Positions 30,319 through 39,954 of a DNA stretch of 62,000 nucleotides are shown here, piece after piece. The stretch covers positions 1 to 62,000 of the forward strand of contig RPFO01000041.1 of the NCBI GenBank assembly GCA_009746045.1, read 5' to 3'. Under the pieces are notes generated by a model. It ran no database searches. It was given only the letters and a program-made list of their open reading frames with translations, and was not told the DNA's origin. The position numbers and the translations under genes were made by a program. The DNA is from Mesostigma viride. Lineage: Eukaryota; Streptophyta; Mesostigmatophyceae; Mesostigmatales; Mesostigmataceae. Position 1 is the stretch's first letter; each line of letters begins with the position of its first letter.

Positions 30319-30759
30319 GCGTATTATACGCCATACGCAAGATTTCCGTATGAAAATGGGGAAAAAAATACGCACTGCGTATTTTTTGCGTATTTTTTGC
30401 GTATTGCGTATTTTTTGCGTATTTTTTGCGTATTTTTTGCGTATGAACCGCGTTCGAAGTAGCTTCTGGCATCATTTTGGACGGCACGTGGAGCCGGAAC
30501 TAGACTGTATCTAGGCGACCTGGAACTCCGCGACAAATAAACGACATGCAGGTGCCAAGCTGGCCGTGCATGTACGACTGTACGTGCATTGCTGCAGATT
30601 GCTGCGTGTCGGACTAGGGTCTAGGAGACGAAGGACGAGGAAATTAGGTGACGAAGTTATGTTGTCTGCCAACAAGGGCGCGCATCTGGCACCTAACATT
30701 TAATCGTAGCACAATTGACATCCAGGCACCATGGCTAGCGACGGTGATGGTGTGGGTCT

Positions 30760-31059
30760 ATGGAACACGATGATGACTGGGCCGACGAGATGCAGGCCGT
30801 ATTCGAGACTGTCTGGACACACATCGTGAAAGAACAGACTCTCAACAAGAAAGGGCAGCCGACAGGTAACTACAAGCTAAGTGACGTGCACACTTTTGGA
30901 TGCAGAATTCTCGGGTTCTACCACCCGAGCAAGGCTAGCACCCGCCATATCATGGGCGCTACGTACGCGAAGGAGGCAAGAGTGAGCGAGTGCAAGAGGC
31001 CGCCGGAGGCATTACGTCGCAGGCTGCGGGGTATTTGGTGTGACTCGCGATGCACATAA
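30760..31059 (+). CDS. Hypothetical 99-codon frame in the hAT-like element
   Basis: The frame begins MEHDDDWADEMQAVFETV and includes NKKGQPTGNYKLSDVHTFGC. An alternative upstream ATG at 30731 is in another frame. I do not recognise the sequence. It is the only sizeable frame in the 1.3-kb hAT-like element and could be a transposase exon fragment or captured host sequence. Composition is not repetitive, unlike most frames here. Confidence 0.3.
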   Translation: MEHDDDWADEMQAVFETVWTHIVKEQTLNKKGQPTGNYKLSDVHTFGCRILGFYHPSKASTRHIMGATYAKEARVSECKRPPEALRRRLRGIWCDSRCT

Positions 31060-31727
31060 ATGCCTTATTTAGCCATGCAGGCTGCTGCTAGCCAGCCACC
31101 GTACCATATGTGTTAATGGTTTAGGGAAGCTGGGTCGGGTTGCTGGCATGCATGGTATCCTGCACGCTAGCCACATTGTTGGCAGCCCGTATGGATTCTT
31201 GCTTCATGTAGATCAATATTGCATGGTGGCCTACCACGAGTAGGCAAGATGTCTGTTTCTGGCACAATGTCTTATTACTTTTGGCAAGTTGGCCGACTGA
31301 CCGTGTGCTATTTACAGACATTATTAATAACAACAGATGTACAATGCTTGTATTTGTAGGCATGCAGCGACGGCAACGGCAATATTATGTGATGATGTGT
31401 TAAACAAAGGCAAGTGGTGTTGCAAGAACACAAAAAAAACATGCCTGATTGGTCAGAATGTTGAAGAACCCCCTGAACCATGCAAAAAACAGCATTTTCA
31501 AGAGTCCCCGTATGATTTGCGTATTATACCCCGTATGGCGTATTATACACCATACCCATGGGCCCCGTATGGTTGCGTATTGCGTATGGCTGTACACTGA
31601 GGGTCGCTGTAATCAGCCTTGGGAAGGGCATCTTCTACCAGCAAATCCCTTGCCGCGTTGTGTCAGCACAGCGATCCCCCCTGCATCCAAACAAAGGCAC
31701 ACCGATAACCAAGCAAAGAGTATGCAA

Positions 31728-32045
31728 ATGTGTAGCCTTGTTCATTGAAACTATGGCTGGCTTACGCAAAGAGCGACTGTAAGATGACCTATACAGTGGG
31801 GCCGGAAACAGCTTGCTTGATCAGGGCGTGTTTTTCGAGCTTCACTGGCCGGGAGTGTCTAGTGGTGAGAACCATTGCTGCGATCGCTTTCCCACCATTT
31901 ACGAGGAAATACCCGCAAATGAAAAACCACTGAAACGGTCTAGCTAGTCAGTCATTACATTAGCCACATGCCATCATGCATGTTTCCAAACGTCCAGGAA
32001 CTGCACACGGTGCAAATGCCATTTGCAGTGCAAAAATCCAGAGGA
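31728..32045 (+). repeat. Dispersed repeat R, copy 2
   Basis: Direct match to 26280-26575, within the CACTA-like element just right of the hAT-like insertion. A short block just before it (gttgtgtcagcacagcgatc … accgataaccaagcaaagag, 31657-31720) also occurs at 29937-30003, on the other side of the hAT-like element. Confidence 0.78.
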
Positions 32046-32559
32046 CACGACCTCATTGCTTCATATTTGTATGCAGAAGACTAAAAAAGTAACATGCATT
32101 AATGGCCCGCATGCATAAAGGGCCTGAATTCTGATGCGGGCCCAACGGCAGCACCGCCAAAGCAGATAAGGGCCCGCAGTCTGATGCGGGCCCCACGGCA
32201 CCACCGCCATAGCAGAGCTCGAAGGTCGTGGTGCGCGTGAAACGTACGTATGCCCTTTGTCGGTAGGTGCCGTTGGGGTCAAATTGGGTGCCGCCAAAAT
32301 CGGGCCGACGCGTCAATAGACTGAGGCCGTCGATGAGAGCCATCATGCGGCTTGGGGAACTTCAGCTAAGTTAACTTAACGCAAACCACTGGTCGCCCGC
32401 GTCGGGAACCGGCCCAACGGCTCTCCCGCAACAGAAAATTACGCGGCATACTGCATAAGTCGTCGGATTGTTACATTTCGACGGTCAAGATTTCATGATG
32501 AGGTTTGCGTTCAATTTGCCGCAGTTTGCCGCCCAGAGAAAGTAGTTGTTGGACTCGTT
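32046..32559. other. Unassigned CACTA interior
   Basis: No gene recognised. 'gcgggcccaacggcagcaccg' and 'gcgggccccacggcaccaccg' form a short direct repeat about 50 bp apart (near 32138 and 32187). Short minus frames over this segment show no domain. Confidence 0.5.
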
Positions 32560-32800
32560 GCCCACGATGAAACACAATCAAGCAAGCCGTTTCCGGCCCC
32601 ACCGTGTAGGTCATGTAGTCGCTCTTCACGTCAGCCAGCCGTAATTTCAATGCACAAGGCTACACATTTCCATCTCCATTCATATTCATAATCCTGCACG
32701 ACTCGAAAACGCGGACAAGATAACGGCAGGCTCGAGCTACCATGGTCCGGATTCTCCCGATTTCTGGCCTGCGCTGGTTGTCTCCTTGATATTGGCAACT
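32560..32800 (-). repeat. Dispersed repeat R, copy 3, inverted
   Basis: Reverse complement of 26150-26385. With copy 2 (31728-32045) it forms a widely spaced inverted repeat, so a transcript of this segment could fold. No coding frame is shared. Confidence 0.78.
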
Positions 32801-33125
32801 CTCTCCGGTAAGAGATTTTCCGCAGTTTGGCTGTTTCGAAACGTTAATTAAGTGAGATGCCTTCGGATCAGGAGACTCACACAGCCGCGAAATCATGCCA
32901 AAGGTCATATGTTCGATCCCTTGCTGGTAGCTTCTGAGCTTTCTTATTTTCTGTGTTCCGCGGAATCTCAGATTTGGGCCGCTAGCGTTTTCACGTTTGT
33001 TGCTTTCTGATCCGACGACAACGTTGTGCCTTGCTCGTGTGACATCTGGCGCATGGTGTGATTCATGTGTATGGTGCTGCCTTGCCACATGGGGCTGCTT
33101 TGCCATAAGAGTGAGTGTTGGGTTC

Positions 33126-33470
33126 TACACATTTGCTGCATGGACCGTTAGGTGCTGGTGAGCTCTTCCTTGTAGAATGGTGATGTCTATGTCAAGGATC
33201 TGATGTCTTTTTTGTCTCTTGCACTGCTTTCATTTTAGGGGGAATTATAGGTGTCATTATTTTGGCATTTGAAGGTATAGATGTTTATCTGCAAGGGCCT
33301 GTTTTTTTTCCCCCGGCCTCTTGCATGCATGGATGTGTAGAATTGTATGTTGATGGAATTATGATTTGCCATACACATTTGCTGCATGGATTTTTAGGTG
33401 GTGCTGAGCTCAAGATCCTTGTAGAACGCTTACATCTATGTCAAGGATCTGATTTCTTTTCCTCTTGCGT
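33126..33470. repeat. Direct duplication, ~105 bp, spaced 242 bp
   Basis: 33126-33230 and 33368-33470 share acacatttgctgcatgga, gctgagctc-like, ccttgtagaa and tctatgtcaaggatctgat with moderate divergence. It lies inside the CACTA-like element; meaning unknown. Confidence 0.72.
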
Positions 33471-33605
33471 ATATTGTGTCGGTTTGCTTTATTTCTTGCA
33501 GGGACCACGAGAGTAAAATGCAAGCGGTTCCACTTTCAAGTCAGCATGTGACGCCCTGTCGACCGGCCCGCTTTTTTAGCTAGCTACCATATAGGCATTT
33601 GATGA

Positions 33606-33760
33606 TAGGCATTGAATGCGAAAGATGTCATAACGCCATAACAGACTGTGTTGAACAGGCATTGAATGCCGAAGATGTCATAACGCCATAACAGACTGTG
33701 TTGAAAAGGCATATTTGAATGCCGAAGATGTACATAACGCCATAACAGTGTTGAATAGTT
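33606..33760. repeat. Three-copy ~55-bp tandem repeat
   Basis: The unit includes aggcattgaatgc, gaagatgtcataacgccata and acagactgtgttgaa; the third copy is shortened. Confidence 0.88.
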
Positions 33761-33811
33761 GAATCAACGGGTTCTTGCAGCTGTAAACATTAAAATTATT
33801 CAAACATTTAA

Positions 33812-35511
33812 CCCCTAAATGGGCAGAAATACTGCCGATGCATCGGCTGTAACTTCACAATTTTGCAAACCAGATGCCATCCAACCCACCCATATCCAAT
33901 GGCTGTCCTTGGGGGCCAAGCATGTCCATGAGTTGCCCTTCGGGTTGGTATATCATAACCTTACATATATGCAGGGTAGGCCATGTATAACTGCCGTCAA
34001 AGTCAGGGGGGTCAAGACGAGCGTTTTCATTTTTGGTAGAATGTGCATTTTGAATTATGTTGTGAGAGCTAGGCACCTACCACTTCAGGGATGATAAACA
34101 ATTAGTTGCTGAACAGTTTGAGCCATTGGGGTCATCATTAGGGTGGGTATACCAGCAGTTACACCCAGTACAGCCCATAGGGGTACCGTTGGTAAAAAGC
34201 AACCAAGGGGGTAGGGGTGGGCATACTACCTACTAATACCTACTAAAAATGTCCCCCAACCATGCCACACCATACATTTCCCTTCCACAATGATGGGGAA
34301 ACACAACTGCATCATCACACTGCCCTTACATGGCACCTATGTGCAGGTGCGACCTGGTCCATGCACGTAGGTAACGTAGTACGGATACCCTACGCAAGGC
34401 ATGCATTCGAGGAGGCAGCCACCAACAAACTAGTGATTTTAAGCCTATTTCAGCTTGCCCTAGCAAGGATAAACTAGGCCTAAGCTGCTATAGCTTGCCA
34501 GGTGATGGCCAGCACACCTGGTGGCACATGCTGACAATGGGAAGCTTCTACTCACCGGGTACATGCTTGATGATGCCACAGAGACCAGCCAACTGCCTTA
34601 CACTCATGCAATATGTGTGTGGGAAATGTATAACAAACATATATGGAGGTATTCAAACCCATACAGCCTCTAAAACTTATCACCATCACCCTGTGGCAGG
34701 TCAACTGACTGAGGGAAGCATCTAAGAATGGTGTTTTAGGAAGGGGCCAGGCCATGGTCAAGAAAGAGCATGAATAATGAAGAAAGAATGTGCTACACAA
34801 GCTAGAACGTATATATAAACGTCAAATATCGATTGGAAAACGATAACTCAGCTTTACCAGGCATGGATGGCGTTACCTTGGCCCAGGCGGTGGCCGCAAA
34901 ATGGCGCATTTCGGCACACCAAAGTTGTGCAGCATGGTCGCTGGATTCGGCGATTTCTGGCCACCCTTGCACGTTTACGACTACCATGTATCATAAAAAG
35001 TACAAAGAAACCGATATATCCTTTAAAATACGCCGGAAAGTTATTGCTGTCAACGTTTCTATCGTCCGGCCTGATCGCAGTTTTTTCCAGCAAGAACGCT
35101 GCCGACACCTATCAAATGGCATTCCCGCGAACCAAAAATTGGCCTGTATCATCTTTAGGACGTATAAAATCAATTTCCTGAGTTTGGTCATAAAATTCGA
35201 ACGAAAACGTAAATGCCATGCGTGTGCGCAAGCCGCCATGGCCAGGTCGTCGTTTTCCGGAATGCACGTTCTACGTGAAAAAGTACCCTGACCCCTTGTA
35301 CTTTGACCGGCCAGAACACCTCTATAACTTTGTCAGAAGTATGCAAACCCTAGTACCATGCTGTGAGGAAAATTATAAACTTTCGATCTTCTCAGCTAAA
35401 CGTTTCCTAATTCTCAATAGTTTTCGCGGCATTTGGTCCCCCGAGAAGGGGCCGACGTGTCGGCTGTAACTCAGTTTTAGGCGGAAAATCGGCAGCCAGA
35501 CCATTTAGGGG
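33812..35511. mobile_element. piggyBac-like element with TTAA target duplication
   Basis: The ends are inverted copies of CCCCTAAATGG, flanked by TTAA on both sides (33808-33811 and 35512-35515). CCC-starting TIRs at TTAA sites are the signature of piggyBac elements. Just inside, GCCGATGCATCGGC (33834-33847) and a related ccgacgtgtcgg near the right end add subterminal palindromes. No frame in the 1.7-kb interior shows a transposase domain, so it is probably non-autonomous. It is nested in the CACTA-like element. Confidence 0.8.
34833..35291 (+). CDS. Hypothetical 152-codon frame in the piggyBac-like element
   Basis: The frame begins MENDNSALPGMDGVTLAQAV and has a basic, Cys-containing C-terminus. 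No family was recognised and three other frames overlap it on both strands. It may be accidental; it is recorded because it is the longest frame in the 1.7-kb element. Confidence 0.2.
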   Translation: MENDNSALPGMDGVTLAQAVAAKWRISAHQSCAAWSLDSAISGHPCTFTTTMYHKKYKETDISFKIRRKVIAVNVSIVRPDRSFFQQERCRHLSNGIPANQKLACIIFRTYKINFLSLVIKFERKRKCHACAQAAMARSSFSGMHVLREKVP

Positions 35512-35624
35512 TTAATGAAAAAATCATTATTGTTCGTGCTGTTTGGAACAGCGGTTGTTACTGGCACTGCATGCATGTGTCTGCTGCCAGCATATTGCAT
35601 TATGGGTGTGTTTTTCAGCGCTGT

Positions 35625-35955
35625 GTTTTCTCACTTTTCTCACTTTTCTCACGTCCTGTTTTTCTCACTTTTCTCACTTTTCTCACGTCCTGATTTTCTC
35701 ACTTTTCTCACGTTTCACACCTCCCGTTTTTCTCACTTATCTCATGTCCTGTTTTTTGAGATTTTTCTCACGTTTTTCCCCTTTTTTCACCTTTTTGGGG
35801 CAATCTCACCCGGGTGAGAAACGTGTTTTCTCACCCATTCTCACCCCATTCTCACCCTTTTTTCTCACCTTTCTCACCCATTCTCACCCATTTCTCACCC
35901 TTTTTCTCACCTTTCTCACCCTTTTTCTCACAATTTCTCACCCATTCTCAAAGCC
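35625..35955. repeat. CACTA subterminal repeats, right
   Basis: Dozens of tctcacttt, tctcaccc and ctcacgtcc motifs in inverse orientation to the left zone. The plus frames across it (Phe/Leu/Ser/His-rich) are compositional. Confidence 0.82.
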
Positions 35956-35967
35956 GAGTTCCTAGTG

Positions 35968-37301
35968 TTCAGGTCGCAACACAGTACAGGCGCTCTTCGC
36001 TACTCGCCGACTGGTGGAGGAACTGCAACGCCTTCAGCCTGGTGAGTCCCCTTTGCACCTTGTGCTGGTGGACTTCATCAAAGCCTTCGATTCGGTTTTC
36101 TGGCCTGCGCTTTGGGACATCCTCGAGTTGTTCCGGATCCCCCGCCCCCTGATTGCTGTCATCCGCAACCTGTATGAAGGGTCCACCACTTCGGTGCGCA
36201 CTTCTTACGGGACCACGCCCCCATGCCCTTTACAGAAGGGTGTGTGGCAGGGCTGCGTGCTGTCGCCCTACCTGTTCATTGTTGTGGTCGAATACGTAAT
36301 GATTCAGGCGCGCAAGCGATTTGCCCGCATCGTGGGCAGGGAACCAGGAGTGCAGGTTGCTAACAAATTCTGGCATGGCGGTGCGGACACGGAGATTCGG
36401 CTGGCAGACATCATCTACGCAGACGACACCACCCTCTTCGAGGACACTGAGCACGTGCAGACATGGCTTGACTGCCTGGCTATCGAGGCCCGTGCAGTGG
36501 GGCTTGAGGTCAGCAAGAAGACAGAGGCCCTGGCGGTTGGGCTCACCAACTCACCGCCGCCCCTCTATCTCCTCGACGGCTCTCGAGTCCTGTATCGGGA
36601 CCGCGTCAAGCTGCTGGGCAGGTTGCTCCCCAGCTGCGAGGCTGATGTGGACCATCGCATCTCCCTCGCCTGGCACGCTTTACGCCAGTACCGGGCCCTG
36701 TGGCGCAAGCCCCTGGCCAAGATCGAGAAACAGGACCTAGCTGTTCAAGGTCCTCGTCCTTCCTGTTCTCACGTATGGGGCCGAGACGTGGACCCTCACC
36801 GCCGACCTGGCCCGCAAGCTGGACGGCGCGGTCACCAACATGCTGCGTTCCATTTTCAGAGTAGGATATGCTGCTCATGTCCGCAATGAGGACCTGTACC
36901 AGGGCATGCCCTATATCACCAGCACCATTATTAAGCAGCGACGCCTGCAGCTAGTAGGGCACCTAGCTCGCACCAACCAGGTAGACACCTCACGTGGCCC
37001 CCCCGCAGGACTGCGACCAGCCCAGCCTGGCCGGCACCTCCTGACGTGGGCTGGGCCCAGTGATGTTAGACGCCGCAAGGCCCGCACCTTCAAAGAACAG
37101 CTAGTAGAGGACATGGGGGGCCTAGGCCTCTCCGTGATTTGGAAGAAGATGATGGACAAGGCCAAGTGGGCCCAGGTCATAGAGGACAACGAGCCCCCCC
37201 CAGTGGGGAAGCGCCCGCGGGTGCAATTATACTTTGATCCCGTGGGAGGCACGCCAGACAGCTCCCCTAGGGCAGCGTGTCTAGATAGATGTTGTAGTTA
37301 G
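35968..37301 (+). pseudogene. LINE reverse transcriptase, C-terminal part, after the CACTA-like insertion
   Basis: Continuation of 27608-28526. Visible motifs are GRNTVQA at the junction, DFIKAFDSV (palm), GVWQGCVLSPYLF, the catalytic YADDTT at about 36417-36432, and LDGSRVLYRDRVKLLG. A frameshift near 36740 separates this from the last piece, which reads LFKVLVLPVLTYGAETW, LYQGMPYI and VGHLARTNQVDTS to the stop at about 37299. The reading frame is otherwise well kept, so the LINE was fairly young when it was interrupted. Confidence 0.9.
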
Positions 37302-37461
37302 AATGCTGTTAGATAGATGTAGTGTGTAGCTGATGTAGATAGATTAGACCGGTAGGACTGTTTGCACCCATCCATCCATCCATCCATCCATCCATCCATC
37401 CATCGGGGTTATTGCTCCGTGACTCCCCAACGGGAGCACGAGTCTAATTAATTAATTAATT
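37302..37461 (+). other. LINE 3' UTR with (CCAT)n, hairpin and (TTAA)n tail
   Basis: (CCAT)n spans 37367-37404. A hairpin follows: CGTGACTCCC, loop CAAC, GGGAGCACG. Then taattaattaattaatta ends the element. Loop and pairing match the hairpin at 21347-21500 while the stem bases differ. Confidence 0.85.
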
Positions 37462-37718
37462 ATGTTCAGATTCCTTGCCCACGCTACTTGTTATGCGATG
37501 CTCACATGGGTCTTATTGCACCCACAGTTTGCCGGATCGGTAGCATGTCCTTTTAGCTAGCGCGCCCGAATGCAGCTGTGGCATGCCTTTGGCATGAAGG
37601 AGACTGGGCCGGGGTCTCTGCCCTTTCTCCTGTTGTGCACACACAGGGATTAAAAGCACCTCGGTGCTCCGTGACTCCCCAACGGGAGCACGTGTTTCAT
37701 TAATTAATTAATTAATCA
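37462..37718 (+). mobile_element. Second, truncated LINE-like 3' end
   Basis: ~255 bp ending in the same hairpin (ctccgtgactccccaacggg) and attaattaattaattaa, directly behind the first LINE's tail. It lacks reverse transcriptase sequence. It is either a 5'-truncated copy of a related LINE or a non-autonomous element using the same tail. Confidence 0.72.
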
Positions 37719-37723
37719 AGATG

Positions 37724-38140
37724 TCAGTGGCTAAAACGGAGCCTTACAGTACTAGACCACGGAAGCCACTGGACTTCTAATGGGTTGTCATTGGGCATGT
37801 GGGTAAAGATCCTGTTTTTGCCCATGAGGTCATGAAAGATCTCAAGTGGGCTGGGCTTATCCTGGTCTGCGCCAGGGTCCCAGATTTTGTTTTGTTCATT
37901 TGCAACCATCCAGTAGCGTCGCATGCCGGAGTTCCATAGGTAAATGAAGCGTGAGAGAACCCCAGCTTTGTCGAAAACTGTGCGCCTATTGAACACCACA
38001 TCATTTCGCACCGTCCGGATTGTATATAACATGCATGTGCGGAGCCATATCCACGCTTCTTAATTAATATCCACGCTTGTTGTGCAAAGGTGAGCTCAAG
38101 GCCAGGGGTGCCAGTGATGCCAAAGATAATTGAGCGGGCG
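37724..38140 (-). pseudogene. LINE C-terminal (RN-motif region) remnant with a micro-insertion
   Basis: The minus frame at 37724-38032 begins MLYTIRTVRNDVVFNRRTVF. Upstream sequence at 38140-38070 reads GARSIIFGITGTPGLELTF in another register. The order 'GARS-x-FG … W-x-x … R-N-x-V-F' is typical of the tail of plant-type LINE proteins. The two parts are separated by a 20-base interruption whose removal restores the frame (38047-38078). A host gene is not excluded. Confidence 0.5.
38047..38078. mobile_element. Tail-only micro-insertion with 12-bp target duplication
   Basis: atatccacgctt (38047-38058), cttaatta, atatccacgctt (38067-38078). A TTAA-type tail between two identical 12-mers looks like an extremely 5'-truncated LINE insertion. 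Removing one repeat plus the insert (20 bases) restores the surrounding minus frame. Confidence 0.68.
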
Positions 38141-38369
38141 CCTCAGTTATTAAGTCACTCGCCAGCCATACTGCATTGACTACATACAGTAATGTGTTTC
38201 GACTTTCGGCGCTAGCTAGTAATGATCGTTGTTGTTAATTTACCAAGTACGCCCGGCGCCGATGCCTGAGACGGAGACGCTCGCCCGCCTTGTAGTGTAC
38301 ATCCAGTACGGCGCCGCGCCGCGCTGACCCCGCTGCCGGCAGGGTCATTTGCTGCACCAAAAAGCCAGC

Positions 38370-38922
38370 TGTTACGTCGCGTAACAATTCGTTGTAGTTA
38401 CGGACGTAAATTAGGTCTTTTGCCTCGGTCGTTCCTAGGTTTACGTGCAGTTTGTACTGGGACACTGTTGTCCTCGTAACAGTACTGTGGTGCATTGGAT
38501 GCTTTTGGGCGTCGCGCCGCGTACTTTATTAGTGGTCCTTATCCTTCGGGTAGAATGTAGTGGACCAGCGTGCATCTGTACATTTGTAGGCGAGGGCCAG
38601 GTCGGCCCGAGCATGCTGGACCGTTGGTGATCATTTATGCACGTTCTACCCCTCGTGTTGGCACTCGGCGTGTGTTAAATGAATTAACACATATTAGCTT
38701 GGGTCATGGCAGTGTAGTTGTGTTTCCTTCCTCTATTCCTGGAGTAAACGGGTTTGTGTAAATGGCTTATGGCGTATTATAGTAGCACATACGTAAATGC
38801 ATTGAGATCTGGATCGTCTCGTTCGTCTTTTGCTAGGGGTTTAACTAGAGGTGGCCTTACTAGTTTAGGTAGCGTTAGGCCGGGTAGAGGTAGAGGTGGC
38901 GGTAGAGGTTTAGGACGTAACA
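38370..38922 (+). mobile_element. 5' LTR of the outer Ty3/gypsy element
   Basis: It begins TGTTACGTCGCGTAACA and ends GGACGTAACA (553 bp). It is highly similar to 59352-59888. The primer binding site candidate TGGTTCCGGAGG starts one base after the end, as expected for tRNA 3'-CCA pairing. Its start contains a short palindrome (TTACGTCGCGTAA) shared with the inner LTR family. Confidence 0.88.
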
Positions 38923-39071
38923 ATGGTTCCGGAGGAACTTTCGTAGGTAGAGAGCGAGACGACGATCCCTTGTCACATACGCCTTTGCATCAACCCTTCC
39001 GCGTCCAGGGAAACGAAGACGACACCTACTTGACAGGTAATGGGCGGGTCGCCTTCAAGCTGGGGCGGTAG
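38754..39071 (+). CDS. Arg/Gly-rich leader frame that starts in the LTR and crosses the primer binding site
   Basis: 106 codons from an ATG inside the LTR. After SSRSSFARGLTRGGLTSLG comes RPGRGRGGGRGLGRNNG, spanning the LTR end, then DDPLSHTPLHQPFRV and EDDTYLTGNGRVAFKLGR, stop. Related frames occur at 61444-61704 (RNNGLGG … EDDTYLTGNGRVACKLGG) and on the minus strand at 51200-51424 (GRGRVEEPGRNNGNRG). RG-rich peptides often bind RNA, but I infer no function. It could also be conserved only because LTR, primer site and packaging signal are conserved as nucleic acid. Confidence 0.45.
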   Translation: MCKWLMAYYSSTYVNALRSGSSRSSFARGLTRGGLTSLGSVRPGRGRGGGRGLGRNNGSGGTFVGRERDDDPLSHTPLHQPFRVQGNEDDTYLTGNGRVAFKLGR

Positions 39072-39954
39072 TGCTGCCCGATTCGGGACACGCTCTGCCT
39101 AGACGTTAGACCTGCTCGAAGCCGAAAAATCCTTTATAGATAGCTCCTTTCCCTCGCCTTGTTTTCCTGAGAATGGTTGATTACTGTCGTAGATAGAGGA
39201 TGGTTTCGGTTCGGCGATAGTGAGACGATTAGCGTCTTGGTAGACTACACCTTTTCCTTCGTGCTGCTGTTTATTAGACGGCCGCACCCGCAGAAATACT
39301 GGGTCGCTGATTTTAGGACGAGCGCTGGACTATTGCCGCCCTCCTACTTTCGGTGCTCCAGATAACCCAGCTAAGTCGCCTCCTACTCCTTCTACTCCTA
39401 TCGTGACTATACACAAGACCAACCAGGTGCGTTACCATGAGCCAGCGGCGTGCTTTTACTGCTCCTTCCCATTCTTCCAGCGATAATAGCTTAGCCAAAT
39501 ATTACGTAGTGATTACGCCTCAATGGTCCGCCATTTTCCTTTCTTGGTCCGATGCTTGGAAGATAGTTCAGAACCGTATATATAACGTAGTTAGGTATAA
39601 GAAATTTGTGACCCTTGAAGAAGCTCAGCAGTTCCTTATAGACCATAGCGAATCAGATTTAGGCCTACATGTACGCTCTATTCCTCATATGGTCGTCCTC
39701 CCGTGGAATCCCTAGTCTTTGCTACCCCTCCTTCTTCTCCCCCTAGACGTGCTGCATCCTCATCTAGTTCAGATACTCCTCTCACCTTAGAGTTTTATTT
39801 CCCTATCCATTACTGTGGTTAAAAAGGATTGATTTTATTTGTTTTCTTAGCTTAGGACCTTCAAGGTTTTTCCTTTTGCTTTCCTTGCTTCAATTTAGGT
39901 TCCTATCCTTTTCTTAAGACAATTTTCATTGTTTTTCCTTTTAATTAATCAAAC
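39072..39954 (+). other. Leader region of the outer gypsy element
   Basis: ~880 bp between the leader frame and Gag. The first ~230 bases are matched by 61705-62000 in the third element. A plus frame at 39437-39715 (MSQRRAFTAPSHSSSDNSLA …) has coding-like composition but is not recognised; it may be a decayed 5' extension of Gag. Just before Gag, ttttccttttgctttcctt is pyrimidine-rich. Confidence 0.5.

Larger units (their letters stand above)
30278..31599. mobile_element. hAT-like non-autonomous transposon with 8-bp target duplication
   Basis: The ends are CAGTGAACAGCCATACG and the inverse of CAGTGTACAGCCATACG (one mismatch in 17). AGGGTCGC flanks both sides (30270-30277 and 31600-31607). 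CAGTG-type ends and 8-bp duplications define hAT elements. Subterminal repeats of gcgtattttttgcg lie at 30372-30445, with partial matches at 31515-31590. No complete transposase is present. Confidence 0.9.
28527..35967 (-). mobile_element. CACTA-like (EnSpm) DNA transposon, 7.4 kb, nested host of other elements
   Basis: The ends are inverted copies of CACTAGGAACTC, with weaker similarity inward (TTGAGAAT). Subterminal zones at 28540-28860 and 35625-35955 are packed with gagaaa/tctcac motifs in opposite orientation, as known for CACTA elements. Joining the LINE frame across it leaves a TT duplication if the ends are CACTA, or GTTC if they are ACTAG. The DUF4216-like protein at 29018-30106 supports the family. 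The span contains a hAT-like element, a piggyBac-like element and two copies of repeat R. Confidence 0.85.

Noticed and set aside
32900-32960. tRNA-like B-box (tatgttcgatccct)
   Set aside because: The flanking bases do not form a T-arm stem and no A-box or acceptor pairing is visible.
35543-36152. Phe/Ser/His-rich plus frames
   Set aside because: They are produced by the tctcac subterminal repeats of the CACTA-like element.
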